Below, piece after piece: positions 1 through 9,202 of a stretch of 39,649 nucleotides of DNA. The position numbers and the translations under genes were made by a program. The stretch spans positions 1-39,649 of the forward strand of contig JADBKC010000011.1 of the NCBI GenBank assembly GCA_014896555.1. The letters run 5' to 3'. The notes beneath the pieces are model-generated. The model saw only the letters and a program-made list of their open reading frames with translations, had not been told where the DNA came from and searched no databases. Every line of letters starts with the position of its first letter. The stretch's first letter is position 1. This DNA is from Caryophanales bacterium (GTDB lineage: Bacteria > Bacillota > Bacilli > Bacillales > DSM-4216).

Positions 1-771
1 GCGATCATGGCGGGAACCGTTTTCTCCAACGAGACTAGGCTTGAAAAACCGGGAGACAAGGTTCCAGAAGATATTCCTTTAGAAATTAAGGGAAATCCGC
101 TGCCTTATGTCAGCCGTGGAGGTTTAAAGCTAGAAAAGGCATTAAAAGAATTTGATGTGGATATTAAAGGAAAAATTTTGTTGGATATCGGAGCTTCTAC
201 GGGAGGATTTACGGATTGTGCCCTTCAAAATGGAGCAAAGATGTCGTATGCATTGGACGTTGGCTATAATCAACTGGCATGGAAGCTGAGGCAGGATGAA
301 CGCGTTGTGGTCATGGAGCGGACAAACTTTCGCTATGTGAAGCCGGAAATTTTCACAAAAGGATTGCCTAATTTTGCTACGATTGATGTTTCATTTATCT
401 CATTGCGGTTGATTTTTCCAGTGCTGAAAAAGGTGCTGGAGCCGGCAAGCAGCTGCATTGCCTTAATTAAACCGCAGTTTGAAGCGGGAAGAGAACAAGT
501 AGGAAAAAAAGGGATCGTTCGTGATCCTCGCGTTCATCAAGAAGTGATCGAACAAATAATCGATTTTGCTGTCAAAGAAGGATACGTAGTAAAAAATTTA
601 TCGTACTCTCCCATTACCGGCGGAGACGGCAATATTGAATTTTTGCTCCATCTTTTTTGGCCAGGAGAGAGCCAGCCTATTGACCAAGAGGATCAAAAGT
701 ATCCTTTTTCGATTGAAACGATCGTAAGAGAAGCTCATGAAGAGTTCAAAAAACCAAAAGACTTATCATAA
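1..771 (+). CDS. yqxC: TlyA/YqxC-family rRNA 2'-O-methyltransferase, 5' end outside the window
   Basis: SAM-dependent methyltransferase of the TlyA (hemolysin A-like) family, which methylates ribosomal RNA ribose 2'-OH groups. The reading frame is open to the first base (Ala-Ile before the Met at base 7), so the Met is internal. The N-terminal S4 RNA-binding domain is only present as its end (RAIMAG-like), and about 25 residues lie outside the window. Visible are the conserved PYVSRGGLKLEKAL stretch, the SAM-binding motif DIGASTGGFTDCAL, the DVSFISLR motif, IKPQFEAGRE and the C-terminal SPITGGDGNIEFLLHL. All match the family along its length. It sits just upstream of argR and recN as in Bacillus subtilis. 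The exact rRNA target cannot be read from sequence. Confidence 0.93.
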   Translation, partial: AIMAGTVFSNETRLEKPGDKVPEDIPLEIKGNPLPYVSRGGLKLEKALKEFDVDIKGKILLDIGASTGGFTDCALQNGAKMSYALDVGYNQLAWKLRQDERVVVMERTNFRYVKPEIFTKGLPNFATIDVSFISLRLIFPVLKKVLEPASSCIALIKPQFEAGREQVGKKGIVRDPRVHQEVIEQIIDFAVKEGYVVKNLSYSPITGGDGNIEFLLHLFWPGESQPIDQEDQKYPFSIETIVREAHEEFKKPKDLS

Positions 772-775
772 AACA

Positions 776-827
776 GGAGGCGGACGGATCGCCCTGGATT
801 TCCGGGAGGCGGCCGTGTCTCCTTTTT
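776..827 (+). terminator. Candidate intrinsic terminator after yqxC
   Basis: An imperfect stem (GGAG...ACGG pairing with CCGT...CTCC) is followed by five T just after the yqxC stop. The stem has an internal bulge, so this is moderate evidence. A second T-rich stretch follows at about 840-862. Confidence 0.45.
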
Positions 828-1001
828 AATGCAATGGCGGCTTTTTTTGGAAGGCCGTTTTTCTTTTTGTTTCAGCTTAATTGTTCACTCAATAGGAGAT
901 ACTACAAAAAGATTTTCGGAATCGGTTTTTTTAGGAAAGAAAATGTTGGACGTGAAGGCATAGACGAAGAACTATGACTATACTTCCATGTCCATTTAGG
1001 A

Positions 1002-1034
1002 TATGATAAATGTATAAACAAGTATGTTTATACA
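1002..1034 (+). promoter_or_regulatory. argR promoter -10 with a perfect inverted repeat, candidate autoregulatory operator
   Basis: TATGAT at 1002-1007 could be a -10 element. It is followed by a perfect inverted repeat: TGTATAAAC at 1011-1019 and GTTTATACA at 1026-1034, with a 6-bp spacer. The repeat would cover the transcription start. ArgR/AhrC proteins bind AT-rich palindromic ARG boxes and several repress themselves, so this is a plausible autoregulatory operator. The match to the ARG-box consensus is only partial and no good -35 is visible. Confidence 0.45.
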
Positions 1035-1054
1035 AAGTTTATGGGGTGTTATAC

Positions 1055-1504
1055 ATGAATAAAGGGCAACGCCATATTAAAATTCGCGAATTTATTGCAC
1101 ATCACGATATTGAGACGCAAGACGAGCTTGTTGAATATTTGCGAAAAGCAGGATTTAATGTTACGCAGGCGACTGTTTCTAGAGATATAAAAGAATTGCA
1201 TCTTGTCAAAGTGCCATTGCCTGATGGAAGATACAAATACAGTCTTCCAGCTGACCAACGTTTTAATCCGCTGCAAAAATTGAAAAGAGCTTTGATTGAT
1301 GCCTTTGTCAGCATTGACTCCGCAGGGCACTTTGTAGTGTTGAAAACACTCCCTGGCAACGCTCAAGCTGTGGGAGCTCTGCTTGATCATTTAGATTGGG
1401 AAGAAATTTTGGGAACCATCTGCGGCGACGACACTTGCTTAATTATTTGCAGAGAACCGGAACATACAGAGTTATTGAAAAAACGCTTTCTGGAAATGCT
1501 GTAA
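1055..1504 (+). CDS. argR: Arginine repressor/activator ArgR (AhrC)
   Basis: Transcriptional regulator that binds DNA as an arginine-bound hexamer. It represses arginine biosynthesis and activates arginine catabolism. The start is ATG 1055 ([14 protein letters not shown]), giving 149 residues, the family's usual length. An upstream in-frame ATG at 1010 would add 15 residues that lie on top of the likely operator, so I rejected it. The N-terminal winged helix carries [17 protein letters not shown] (about residues 36-55). The C-terminal hexamerisation and arginine-binding domain has [15 protein letters not shown] and the [14 protein letters not shown] motif with the arginine-contacting Asp pair. 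recN follows within 25 bases, as in B. subtilis. Confidence 0.96.
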   Translation: MNKGQRHIKIREFIAHHDIETQDELVEYLRKAGFNVTQATVSRDIKELHLVKVPLPDGRYKYSLPADQRFNPLQKLKRALIDAFVSIDSAGHFVVLKTLPGNAQAVGALLDHLDWEEILGTICGDDTCLIICREPEHTELLKKRFLEML

Positions 1505-1526
1505 TAACAGGTTTGGAGTGATGCAA

Positions 1527-3218
1527 TTGCTGCAAGAACTATCCATCCGCAATTTTGCCATTATAGATGAACTTTCCCTTTCCCTCGATAAAGGATTGAC
1601 GGTTTTAACGGGTGAAACAGGAGCCGGCAAATCGATTATAATTGATGCCATCTCGCTATTGATAGGCGGAAGAGGTTCTGCTGAATTTGTCCGACACGGA
1701 GAGAAAAAAGCGGAAATTGAAGGGCTGTTTTTATTGGATAATCCCGATCACCCTTGTTATCAAAAAGCAGAGGAATTGGGAATTGACATTGAAGATGGAA
1801 TGATTGTGCTTCGCCGTGAGATTTCTAGTTCTGGTAAAAGTGTCTGCCGAATTAATGGGAAGCTGGTTACGATATCTATTTTGAGGGAGATTGGCGCCTC
1901 CCTTGTCGATATTCATGGTCAGCATGAGCATCAGGAATTATTAAATCCCGCTCTCCATTTGCAATTGCTGGATGAATTTGCAGGAAAAGAAGTAGAAGCA
2001 GCAAAAATGAGCTATCAAGAGCTGTACGAGCAGTACGAAAAAACAAAACAAAGAATTAGACAATTAAGCGAGAATGAACAAGAGATGGCTCATCGACTAG
2101 ATCTCATTCAATTCCAGCTGAATGAAATTCAAAGTGCTGACTTGCAGCTGAATGAAGATGAAAATCTGCTGAATGAAAAGCGAAAACTTTCCAATTATGA
2201 AAAGTTATATGAAGCCATTACAACAAGCTACGATGGTTTGCAGGGGGAAGGAAAAGGACTCGATTGGGTCGGCCTTGTCATGAGCTATTTAGAGACGGCA
2301 GCCGAACTGGATCGTGAGTACGAACCCGTTTATAAAAATGTGTCAAACGCTTTTTATATGCTGGAAGACGCCGCCAGGCAAATCAGCGGTGAAATAGACA
2401 CGATCGAATTCGACCCTAACCGATTAAATGAAATTGAAGCCCGATTGAATGAAATTAATCTCTTGAAAAGAAAGTATGGCCAAAGCATTGAAGAAATTTT
2501 GGAGTACGGGGCCAAAATAGAAGAAGAGATCGAAACGTTAACCCATAAAGAAACGAGGCTTGAGGATTTAGAAAAAAAATTAGCGTCCATCAAACAAGAT
2601 CTGTTATTGGAAGCGAAAAACTTGAGCAATTTGCGCAAAAAATGGGCAAAAACGCTAACCGGGGCGATTCACCGCGAATTAAAGCAGCTTTATATGGATA
2701 AGACCGTATTTGAAATCCGATTCCAGCCTATGGAAGAAGACACATTCCATAAAGACGGAATCGATCAAGTGGAATTTTATATTACAACTAATCCAGGCGA
2801 ACCGCTTAAACCTTTGGCAAAAGTGGCTTCGGGTGGAGAATTGTCGCGGATTATGCTGGCAATGAAAACGATTTTTTCCAGCCACCAAGGGGTTACTTCT
2901 ATCATATTTGATGAAGTCGATACAGGGGTCAGCGGCCGTGTTGCACAGGCAATCGGCGAAAAAATTTATCAAGTATCGGTTCAATCCCAAGTTCTGTGCA
3001 TCTCTCATTTACCTCAGGTGGCGGCAATGGCGGACACTCATTTATATATTTCAAAAGAAACCGACAAAGGAAGAACGAGAACGTCTGTCAAACCGTTGGA
3101 ATATGAAGAAAAAGTCAAAGAGATTGGCCGGATGATTTCGGGAGTAGAAATGACAACATTGACGAAGCAGCATGCAAAGGAACTGCTCGACTTGGCCAAA
3201 TCCATCAAACAAGCTTGA
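1527..3218 (+). CDS. recN: DNA repair protein RecN
   Basis: SMC-like ATPase that acts early at DNA double-strand breaks in recombination repair. Walker A is GETGAGKS near residue 30. The signature and Walker B region reads KVASGGELSRIMLAMK and IIFDEVDTGVSG in the C-terminal third, separated by a long coiled coil rich in Glu, Lys and Leu. I chose TTG 1527 because GGAGTGA at 1515-1521 lies at ideal distance and the product then begins MLQELSIRNFAII, like family members. ATG 1521 and GTG 1518 are in frame but lie on the Shine-Dalgarno itself. Length is 563 residues, close to the usual 555-576. It probably shares a transcript with argR. Confidence 0.95.
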   Translation: MLQELSIRNFAIIDELSLSLDKGLTVLTGETGAGKSIIIDAISLLIGGRGSAEFVRHGEKKAEIEGLFLLDNPDHPCYQKAEELGIDIEDGMIVLRREISSSGKSVCRINGKLVTISILREIGASLVDIHGQHEHQELLNPALHLQLLDEFAGKEVEAAKMSYQELYEQYEKTKQRIRQLSENEQEMAHRLDLIQFQLNEIQSADLQLNEDENLLNEKRKLSNYEKLYEAITTSYDGLQGEGKGLDWVGLVMSYLETAAELDREYEPVYKNVSNAFYMLEDAARQISGEIDTIEFDPNRLNEIEARLNEINLLKRKYGQSIEEILEYGAKIEEEIETLTHKETRLEDLEKKLASIKQDLLLEAKNLSNLRKKWAKTLTGAIHRELKQLYMDKTVFEIRFQPMEEDTFHKDGIDQVEFYITTNPGEPLKPLAKVASGGELSRIMLAMKTIFSSHQGVTSIIFDEVDTGVSGRVAQAIGEKIYQVSVQSQVLCISHLPQVAAMADTHLYISKETDKGRTRTSVKPLEYEEKVKEIGRMISGVEMTTLTKQHAKELLDLAKSIKQA

Positions 3219-3246
3219 AAAGCTATCCTGAAATGGATAGCTTTTT
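3218..3246 (+). terminator. Intrinsic terminator after recN
   Basis: Perfect 8-bp stem AGCTATCC / GGATAGCT around the loop TGAAAT, flanked by AAA and TTTT. It overlaps the recN stop codon. Confidence 0.9.
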
Positions 3247-3259
3247 GCTGTTTGCGCAG

Positions 3260-3289
3260 TTATAAATCCATTCCGGAAAGGTCAAATTA
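3260..3289 (+). promoter_or_regulatory. Candidate sigma-F/sigma-G promoter of spoIVB
   Basis: A -35-like TTATA (3260-3264) is followed after 15 bp by GGTCAAATTA (3280-3289). The latter fits the forespore -10 pattern GGnnAnAHTR exactly. In B. subtilis spoIVB is transcribed in the forespore, mainly by sigma-G. The assignment is by pattern only. Confidence 0.55.
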
Positions 3290-3326
3290 AAGGTGTAGCC
3301 TAATAAGAAGCGAGGAGAGTGAAAAG

Positions 3327-4616
3327 ATGAGTTTGGATCGTCTAAGGAACATAATTGGTGGAATTCTCCTTGTTTCTTTGATCATGGCTTTGGTGTGTCA
3401 GCCTGTTGAAAAATATGTTTCCATACCAAAATCGATATCTTTGCCGGAAGGTGAACAAATTTCTTTCGGCAAATCTCAAGCAGTGAGTGCATCTGCTTCT
3501 TCAGAGGACCATATTGCTGTTCATAATCGAAAAAGTACCTTTTCAATATCAGGGAAAGAAATTGGAAAAGAAGAAGTATTGCTGCAGTATGCAGGGTTTC
3601 CAATGAAAAAAGTGGATATTCAAGTGGTCAAAAATATTAAAGTCATACCCGGCGGCCAATCGATAGGGGTAAAGTTAAACTCGCTTGGCGTCCTCGTCGT
3701 TGGTCATCACTTAGTGGATTCTTCATCTGGAAAAAAATCTCCTGGTGAGGAAGCGGACATTCGAGTCGGCGACATCATCACGGAAATCAACGGACATAGT
3801 GTGGAAAAATTAAACGATATTTCTCCGTTGGTAAAACGCGCCGGCGTTGAAAGAAAGCCGCTGGAAGTCGTAGTTTTAAGAGATAAACAAAAAATCAAAA
3901 CAAAACTCCTTCCACTAAAAGATAAAAACGAAAATACCTATAAACTGGGGCTTTATATTAGGGATTCAGCAGCAGGAATCGGCACGATGACTTTTTATGA
4001 TCCAAAAACAAAGAAATATGGCGCATTGGGGCATGTCATTTCCGATATGGATACAAAAAAGCCGATCCTTGTTCATGATGGCAAGATTGTACGATCGACC
4101 GTGACTTCTATTGAGAAAGGACGTCATGGTGATCCAGGAGAAAAGCTGGCCCAGTTTTCGGAAGATCGCCAAACGATCGGCGATATTCGCAAAAACAGCC
4201 CATTTGGCATTTTCGGCAAATTAAATCAAAAAATCTCTAATGGAGTTTTAAACAAGCCGATGCCAGTGGCTCTTTCTTACCAAGTAAAAGAAGGACCGGC
4301 CCAAATTCTGACGGTTCTAAATGGCGAAAAAGTGGAGTCTTATGATATTGAAATTGTCAGCACCATTCCGCAAAAATATCCCGCTACCAAAGGAATGGTG
4401 ATCAAAATCACCGACCCGAGGCTACTCGATAAAACAGGCGGAATTGTTCAAGGGATGAGCGGGAGTCCGATTATTCAAGATGGAAAAATTGTAGGTGCCG
4501 TAACCCATGTTTTTGTCAACGATCCAACTTCCGGCTATGGCGTTCACATTGAATGGATGCTGCATGAAGCAGGGATCGATATTTACGGAAGCAAAAATAA
4601 AAAAGCAGCAAGCTAA
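3327..4616 (+). CDS. spoIVB: SpoIVB serine peptidase (forespore signalling protease)
   Basis: Family S55 protease secreted from the forespore into the intermembrane space, where it cleaves SpoIVFA to release pro-sigma-K processing in the mother cell. The product has 429 residues. It has an N-terminal membrane anchor (about residues 8-24), a PDZ domain (about 110-200, [16 protein letters not shown]) and a C-terminal protease domain. The catalytic residues fall at exactly the B. subtilis positions: His236 (GALGHV), Asp363 (ITDPR) and Ser378 (GMSGSP). The ATG has GAGGAGAG just upstream. It is followed by a terminator and then spo0A, the conserved order in spore formers. Confidence 0.97.
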   Translation: MSLDRLRNIIGGILLVSLIMALVCQPVEKYVSIPKSISLPEGEQISFGKSQAVSASASSEDHIAVHNRKSTFSISGKEIGKEEVLLQYAGFPMKKVDIQVVKNIKVIPGGQSIGVKLNSLGVLVVGHHLVDSSSGKKSPGEEADIRVGDIITEINGHSVEKLNDISPLVKRAGVERKPLEVVVLRDKQKIKTKLLPLKDKNENTYKLGLYIRDSAAGIGTMTFYDPKTKKYGALGHVISDMDTKKPILVHDGKIVRSTVTSIEKGRHGDPGEKLAQFSEDRQTIGDIRKNSPFGIFGKLNQKISNGVLNKPMPVALSYQVKEGPAQILTVLNGEKVESYDIEIVSTIPQKYPATKGMVIKITDPRLLDKTGGIVQGMSGSPIIQDGKIVGAVTHVFVNDPTSGYGVHIEWMLHEAGIDIYGSKNKKAAS

Positions 4617-4618
4617 AG

Positions 4619-4646
4619 CCAGATGGAGCAATCCACCTGGTTTTTT
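4619..4646 (+). terminator. Intrinsic terminator after spoIVB
   Basis: Stem CCAG-A-TGGA / TCCA-C-CTGG around the loop GCAA, followed by six T. It lies immediately after the spoIVB stop. Confidence 0.85.
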
Positions 4647-4698
4647 CTTTCATAAAAAACGAAAATGGCTAAAAACTTCATTAAAAATTTGAAAACTT

Positions 4699-4750
4699 AA
4701 AGGATTTTTTTTGGATTTGTCGAAAAAATAATTCAGAGAATGAATATAAT
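4699..4750 (+). promoter_or_regulatory. spo0A promoter region: sigma-H-like site, consensus 0A box and a perfect -10
   Basis: AAAGGATTT (4699-4707) fits the sigma-H -35 pattern RnAGGAWWW. A -10-like GTCGAAA lies 11 bp downstream. Overlapping that -10 is TTGTCGAAA (4717-4725), an exact Spo0A-box consensus. A perfect TATAAT lies at 4745-4750 without a recognisable -35 at the right distance. Its -35 position coincides with the 0A box, as in Spo0A-activated sigma-A promoters. The arrangement suggests sigma-H dependence plus autoregulation by Spo0A~P. Confidence 0.7.
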
Positions 4751-4794
4751 GAGAAATATAAAGAGAGAAATCAGGATTGAGGAGGAAACCTGTA

Positions 4795-5583
4795 GTGAAA
4801 AAAATAAAAGTGGCTGTTGTTGACGATAATCGCGAGCTGGTGAATTTGTTGGTAGACGCTATTTCTTCTCAAGAGGATATGGAAGTGGCGGGGGTTGCTT
4901 ACAATGGGCATGATTGCTTGGAAATGCTTTCAAGAACGGCTCCCGATGTGTTAATATTGGATATTATTATGCCTCATTTTGACGGATTGGCCGTACTGGA
5001 AAATATCAGGGAGAATCCTTTGGAGAAAACGCCGAATGTCATTATGCTGACAGCTTTTGGACAGGAAGATGTGACGAAAAAAGCTGTTGAATTGGGAGCG
5101 TCTTATTTTATTTTAAAACCTTTTGATATGGAGAATTTGATCAGCCATATTCGTCAAGTAAGCGGAGCAGCGCCATCGATTTTAAAAAAATCCACTCATT
5201 TTTCCCGAATGGCCTCCGAGCAAAAGCCGAGAAATTTAGACGCAAGCATTACGAGCATTATTCATGAAATTGGTGTTCCGGCTCATATTAAAGGCTATTT
5301 ATATTTGCGCGAAGCCATCGCAATGGTATACAACGACATAGAACTGCTCGGATCCATTACAAAAATCCTATACCCAGATATTGCTAAGAAATACAATACG
5401 ACTGCAAGCCGCGTAGAGCGGGCCATTCGCCATGCCATTGAAGTTGCTTGGAGCCGCGGAAATATTGAATCTATTTCTTCTTTATTTGGTTATACGGTGA
5501 GCATGTCGAAAGCAAAACCAACGAATTCTGAATTTATCGCAATGGTAGCTGATAAACTGAGACTGGAGCATAAAGCTTCTTAA
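4795..5583 (+). CDS. spo0A: Sporulation master regulator Spo0A
   Basis: Response regulator at the end of the phosphorelay; Spo0A~P binds 0A boxes to start sporulation. The start is GTG 4795, nine bases after GGAGG, which gives 262 residues beginning [13 protein letters not shown]. subtilis also uses GTG. The upstream in-frame ATG at 4777 lies before the Shine-Dalgarno and is rejected. The receiver domain (1-125) has the acidic pair Asp10-Asp11, phospho-acceptor Asp56 (ILDIIMPH), Thr in MLTAFGQ and Lys in ILKPFD. The C-terminal effector domain (about 140-262) is almost identical to B. subtilis, including [20 protein letters not shown]. The linker is short and variable, as usual. Confidence 0.98.
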   Translation: MKKIKVAVVDDNRELVNLLVDAISSQEDMEVAGVAYNGHDCLEMLSRTAPDVLILDIIMPHFDGLAVLENIRENPLEKTPNVIMLTAFGQEDVTKKAVELGASYFILKPFDMENLISHIRQVSGAAPSILKKSTHFSRMASEQKPRNLDASITSIIHEIGVPAHIKGYLYLREAIAMVYNDIELLGSITKILYPDIAKKYNTTASRVERAIRHAIEVAWSRGNIESISSLFGYTVSMSKAKPTNSEFIAMVADKLRLEHKAS

Positions 5584-5670
5584 GTGTGTTTTCACGATCA
5601 TTTTCACGAACATGGCAATGTCTGAAACACTTTTACGGGAACGGTTAATGCTTCTTTCATTTTTATGAAT

Positions 5671-5720
5671 GAACATTCTTTTTTGGTCAAAAGGTATGCC
5701 TCTGAAAGAATGTTCTTTTT
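5671..5720 (+). terminator. Intrinsic terminator after spo0A
   Basis: Inverted repeat GAACATTCTTT (5671-5681) / AAAGAATGTTC (5705-5715) followed by a T run. Confidence 0.85.
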
Positions 5721-5761
5721 TATTTCAAAAAGGAAAAATTTTTTAAGGGGATGGGTGGGCT

Positions 5762-6505
5762 GTGACTCTCATTTTTGCTCATAGAGGGTTTTCTAGCACT
5801 GAGCCGGAAAATACGATGCCGGCCTTTCAAGAAGCCGAAAAATGCGGTGCTGATGGGATCGAATTAGATGTGCAATTGACAAAAGACGGCGAAGTGGTGG
5901 TCATACATGACGAAAAGGTGGACCGCACCACCAACGGAAAAGGGTTTGTAAAAGATTACACAATGAGCGAACTGCAAAAATTGGATGCAGATTATCATTT
6001 CAAAAAACAGAATGTAAAAGTGCGAATTCCAACGTTAAAAGAAGTGTTTGACTGGCTGACGGGAAACCAACTGATTTGCAATATAGAGATAAAAAACCAC
6101 GACTTTCAGCAATTTCATTTGGAGGAAAAAGTCATTGCATTCATCCGCTGCTACGGGTTCGAAGAGCGGGTGATTCTTTCCTCTTTTAATCATTATTCCC
6201 TTGTTCATTGTTATCGGATAGCACCCGATGTGGAAATTGCTCTTTTGTATTCTTATGGCATTTATTTACCGTGGGTTTATGCGAAAGGGCTGCATGCAAG
6301 GGCCATTCATCCCTATTATCAGACATTGACGGAAGAAATCGTTCAAATGTCCCATCAAAACGGAATCAAAGTCCGCCCTTATACCGTTAACCGTGAGAAA
6401 GACATGAAACGTCTCTTCCAGATAGGGTGTGACGCCATTATCACGGATGAACCGAAGAAAGCTCTCCAATTACGGCAGAGTGATGGAAAATCGTTTTCGT
6501 CATAA
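5762..6505 (+). CDS. yqiK: Glycerophosphodiester phosphodiesterase (YqiK/UgpQ type)
   Basis: Cytoplasmic TIM-barrel enzyme that hydrolyses glycerophosphodiesters to sn-glycerol 3-phosphate and an alcohol. The product has 247 residues. The GDPD signature is intact: FAHRGFS with the catalytic His7, ENTMPAF, the metal ligands in GIELDVQLTKDG, the second catalytic His in VIHDEKVDRTTNGKG (about residue 49), then CNIEIKN. The late barrel motif VRPYTVNREKDMKRL and DAIITDEP close the domain. There is no signal peptide, so it resembles the intracellular type rather than secreted GlpQ. The start is GTG 5762 behind GGGTGG. A yqiK gene also follows spo0A in B. subtilis, which supports the name. Confidence 0.92.
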   Translation: MTLIFAHRGFSSTEPENTMPAFQEAEKCGADGIELDVQLTKDGEVVVIHDEKVDRTTNGKGFVKDYTMSELQKLDADYHFKKQNVKVRIPTLKEVFDWLTGNQLICNIEIKNHDFQQFHLEEKVIAFIRCYGFEERVILSSFNHYSLVHCYRIAPDVEIALLYSYGIYLPWVYAKGLHARAIHPYYQTLTEEIVQMSHQNGIKVRPYTVNREKDMKRLFQIGCDAIITDEPKKALQLRQSDGKSFSS

Positions 6506-6570
6506 AAAGTTTCGATGTTGGGATCATTTTATATTACTCAGTAGACCTGTTTGGAACAATGAAAACGAAA

Positions 6571-6602
6571 CGGCTTCGAGGGCAAAAACTCCCTTGAAGC
6601 CG
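6571..6602. terminator. Bidirectional terminator between yqiK and yqzF
   Basis: A 12-bp stem, CGGCTTCGAGGG / CCCTTGAAGCCG with one G-U pair and an 8-base loop, lies between two convergent genes. The A-rich flank on the left gives a U-rich tail for the minus-strand transcript; the plus-strand tail is poorer. Confidence 0.7.
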
Positions 6603-6706
6603 CTCATCTTGTTTGCGGATCATTCTTTTGACTGAACCTTTCATTTCAAGCAAATAGATATTGTGAACACGAAAAGTTTGATGGGGCATACATGAGTCCA
6701 TCCTTT

Positions 6707-6943
6707 TTATCTTTTTTGGAACCGTTTTTGTACTTTGTTTCTTTTGCGGTCGCGGTAAAAAACAAAACCGCCTACAAACGAAAGTCCGGATCCAAATAGC
6801 AAAAAGCCGACAAGAAATTGCAGCCATAAAGAAGGAAAGGGCGGCTGAAGAATACCGAATACCATATCTCTCATCCACTTTATACCGAGACCCGCTAGTA
6901 CCCCGGGAATGACTAATATTAAAAGCGCAATGATACGAGCCAT
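6707..6943 (-). CDS. yqzF: DUF2627 small membrane protein (YqzF)
   Basis: A 78-residue protein with two predicted membrane helices (about 3-20 and 38-60), the motif GIKWMRDMVFGI between them, and a very basic C-terminus (YRDRKRNKVQKR). This is the DUF2627 family, known in B. subtilis as YqzF, of unknown function. The Shine-Dalgarno AGGGGAGA lies at good spacing before the ATG. It is transcribed divergently from bkdR and convergently with yqiK, the same arrangement I recall for B. subtilis. Confidence 0.88.
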   Translation of the reverse strand: MARIIALLILVIPGVLAGLGIKWMRDMVFGILQPPFPSLWLQFLVGFLLFGSGLSFVGGFVFYRDRKRNKVQKRFQKR

Positions 6944-6973
6944 GACATTCTCCCCTTTTGTCCATTATGACCA

Positions 6974-7001
6974 ATATTATCTAACTTTTCGTAATTGTCA
7001 A
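6974..7001 (-). promoter_or_regulatory. Sigma-A promoter of yqzF
   Basis: On the minus strand a perfect TTGACA (complement of 6996-7001) is followed after 16 bp by TAATAT (complement of 6974-6979), about 30 bases upstream of the yqzF start. Confidence 0.75.
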
Positions 7002-7068
7002 GCAAATATTGGGGTTTTTCCTTTTAAATGTAAAAGAGGAAGACCTCTTTAAGCGGGGTGAAGCAACA

Positions 7069-9123
7069 TTGCAAAAAGTGTTAATTGTCGGTGCAGGAAG
7101 AGGCGGAATGACGATCTTACAATTTCTGCAAGAAACCGCTCTGTTTGAAATAGAAGCGATTGTCGATATTAAAGAGAACGCACCTGGCATGAAATTGGCC
7201 AGAAAGATAGGGATACGGACAGAATCCGATTGGAAGCCGCTTTTATCAGCAGAAATAGGAATGGCCATCGAAGTGACAGGAGATGAAAAAGTATTCCAAG
7301 AGATAAAAGAAGTGTGTGGAAAACAAACGGTCTTGATTCCCGGAAATATCGCTCATATGATGGTTCGTCTATTGCAAGAAAAAGAATCGCTTATTTTCCA
7401 GCTAAAAAATGAACAAAGTAAGCATCATGTCATTTTTGATTCCACAGATGAAGGAATGGTCGGAATTGATCTTCGCGAAAACATTATTCTTTATAATAAA
7501 AGCGCGGAACGAATCATCGGAATAAAAAAAGAGCAAGCGATAGGAGCGCCTGTTCGGCAAATCATCCCCACAAGCCAGCTTCCTCGTATATTAAGGACAA
7601 AAAAAGTGGAAGCCAATCAAGCACAAGTATTGACGAACGGCTTGAAAGTGATTACGACGAGATTTCCGATGATGGACGAAAATCAAAACATCATTGGAGC
7701 GTTCGCCGTCTTTCGGGATATTACGGAAGTACTGAACCTCGCCGAAGAGATCACCAATTTAAAAGAAGTTCAAACCATGCTTGAAGCGATTATTCATTCA
7801 AGCGACAATGCCATTTCCGTTGTGGATGAAAAAGGAAGAGGCATTTTAATCAATCCTGCCTACACAAGAATTACTGGTTTGACGGAAGAACAGGTGATCG
7901 GAAAACCTGCCAATGCGGACATTTCCGAAGGTGAAAGCGTCCATATGAAAGTATTGGAAAAACGAAAACCGGTTCGAGGGGTGAAAATGAAGGTAGGTCC
8001 GAAACGGAAAGAAGTGGTCGTAAATGTAGCTCCTATTATTGTGAATGGGATACTAAAAGGCAGCGTTGGAGTCATTCATGATGTTTCAGAAATACAGTCC
8101 CTGACGCAAGAGTTGAATCGTGCTAGACAAATTATTCGTACGCTGGAAGCAAAATATACGTTTGAAGACATTGTGGGAGAATCAGAAGAAATAAAAATCG
8201 CGATTGAGCAGGCCAAGCTTGGCGCGAATACCCCGGCTACTGTATTATTAAGAGGAGAGTCGGGCACAGGAAAGGAATTATTTGCTCATGCCATACATAA
8301 TGCAAGTGATCGCCGCTACAACAAATTTGTCCGTGTGAATTGCGCTGCAATCTCGGAAACGTTGTTGGAAAGCGAATTATTTGGCTACGAAGAAGGGGCT
8401 TTTTCCGGTGCGAAAAGAGGAGGCAAGATTGGACTGTTTGAAGAAGCGAACAATGGCAGCATTTTTCTAGATGAAATTGGGGAATTAACCCCCAATACCC
8501 AAGCCAAATTGTTGAGAGTACTTCAAGAAAAAGAAATTGTTCGTGTAGGCGGCACCAAACCGATCTCCATCAATGTCCGGGTGATTGCTGCGACAAACGT
8601 TTCTTTAGAAAAAGGTATGGAGGAGGGAACATTTAGGGAAGATTTATATTATCGGTTGAATCGAATGCCCATTCAAATCCCTCCTTTGCGCCGAAGAAAG
8701 TCGGATATTCCATTGCTTTGCCGTTACTTGCTGGCAAAAATCAACCAAGATTACGGACGAAATGTGGAAAGAATTTCATCGGAAGCAATGAAGAGGTTAA
8801 TAGATTATGACTGGCCCGGTAATGTAAGAGAGCTAGAAAACGTGCTGGGAAGAGCGGTTATTTTTATGAATTATCATGAGGCGCTGATGAATGTTGATCA
8901 TTTGTTCTTTTTGCAATCCCAACCAAAAGAATATCTACCTGAATCCCCGATTCATGGCTTAAAAGAAGGGACAACGTTGTCTTCTCTAATAGATGATTAT
9001 GAAAAGACCATTATTCAAGAAACGCTGATGCATACGGGAGGAAACAAAACGGAAGCCGCGAAAAGGTTAGGAATTTCCATTCGCAATTTGTATTACAAAA
9101 TAGCAAAGTACAAACTGCAATAA
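7069..9123 (+). CDS. bkdR: Sigma-54-dependent activator BkdR
   Basis: Enhancer-binding protein that activates the downstream sigma-54 (SigL) operon for branched-chain amino acid catabolism. I chose TTG 7069, 8 bases after GGGGTG, giving 684 residues starting [13 protein letters not shown]. An upstream TTG at 7009 lacks a ribosome-binding site. The N-terminal Rossmann-like segment (1-100) has the GAGRGG glycine motif. Two PAS domains follow (about 117-220 and 238-340). The AAA+ domain has Walker A GESGTGKE (about 396-403), the sigma-54 contact loop as GAFSGA (443-448; GAFTGA in most relatives) and Walker [10 protein letters not shown]. The C-terminal Fis-type helix-turn-helix reads [21 protein letters not shown]. 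The ligand is unknown from sequence. Confidence 0.94.
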   Translation: MQKVLIVGAGRGGMTILQFLQETALFEIEAIVDIKENAPGMKLARKIGIRTESDWKPLLSAEIGMAIEVTGDEKVFQEIKEVCGKQTVLIPGNIAHMMVRLLQEKESLIFQLKNEQSKHHVIFDSTDEGMVGIDLRENIILYNKSAERIIGIKKEQAIGAPVRQIIPTSQLPRILRTKKVEANQAQVLTNGLKVITTRFPMMDENQNIIGAFAVFRDITEVLNLAEEITNLKEVQTMLEAIIHSSDNAISVVDEKGRGILINPAYTRITGLTEEQVIGKPANADISEGESVHMKVLEKRKPVRGVKMKVGPKRKEVVVNVAPIIVNGILKGSVGVIHDVSEIQSLTQELNRARQIIRTLEAKYTFEDIVGESEEIKIAIEQAKLGANTPATVLLRGESGTGKELFAHAIHNASDRRYNKFVRVNCAAISETLLESELFGYEEGAFSGAKRGGKIGLFEEANNGSIFLDEIGELTPNTQAKLLRVLQEKEIVRVGGTKPISINVRVIAATNVSLEKGMEEGTFREDLYYRLNRMPIQIPPLRRRKSDIPLLCRYLLAKINQDYGRNVERISSEAMKRLIDYDWPGNVRELENVLGRAVIFMNYHEALMNVDHLFFLQSQPKEYLPESPIHGLKEGTTLSSLIDDYEKTIIQETLMHTGGNKTEAAKRLGISIRNLYYKIAKYKLQ

Positions 9124-9164
9124 TTTGCATGCAAATCATGACTCTTTTGCAAGAAATGGCAAAA
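9123..9164 (+). promoter_or_regulatory. Candidate BkdR upstream activating sequences (two palindromes)
   Basis: A perfect 14-bp palindrome, ATTTGCATGCAAAT (9123-9136), overlaps the last base of bkdR. It is followed by TTTTGC-N8-GCAAAA (9145-9164). Both share a TTTGC/GCAAA half-site. Their centres are about 100 and 75 bp upstream of the start predicted from the sigma-54 promoter, where NtrC-type activators usually bind. Assignment to BkdR is inferred from position. Confidence 0.6.
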
Positions 9165-9202
9165 TCGCTAGGAATGGACGACGGGAATAACGATTTTTTG
9201 TT

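Noticed and set aside
6534-6974. 146-codon minus-strand ORF overlapping yqzF
   Set aside because: It runs through the terminator and is in another phase from the recognised DUF2627 gene. Its product is rich in Arg, Cys and Phe without similarity.
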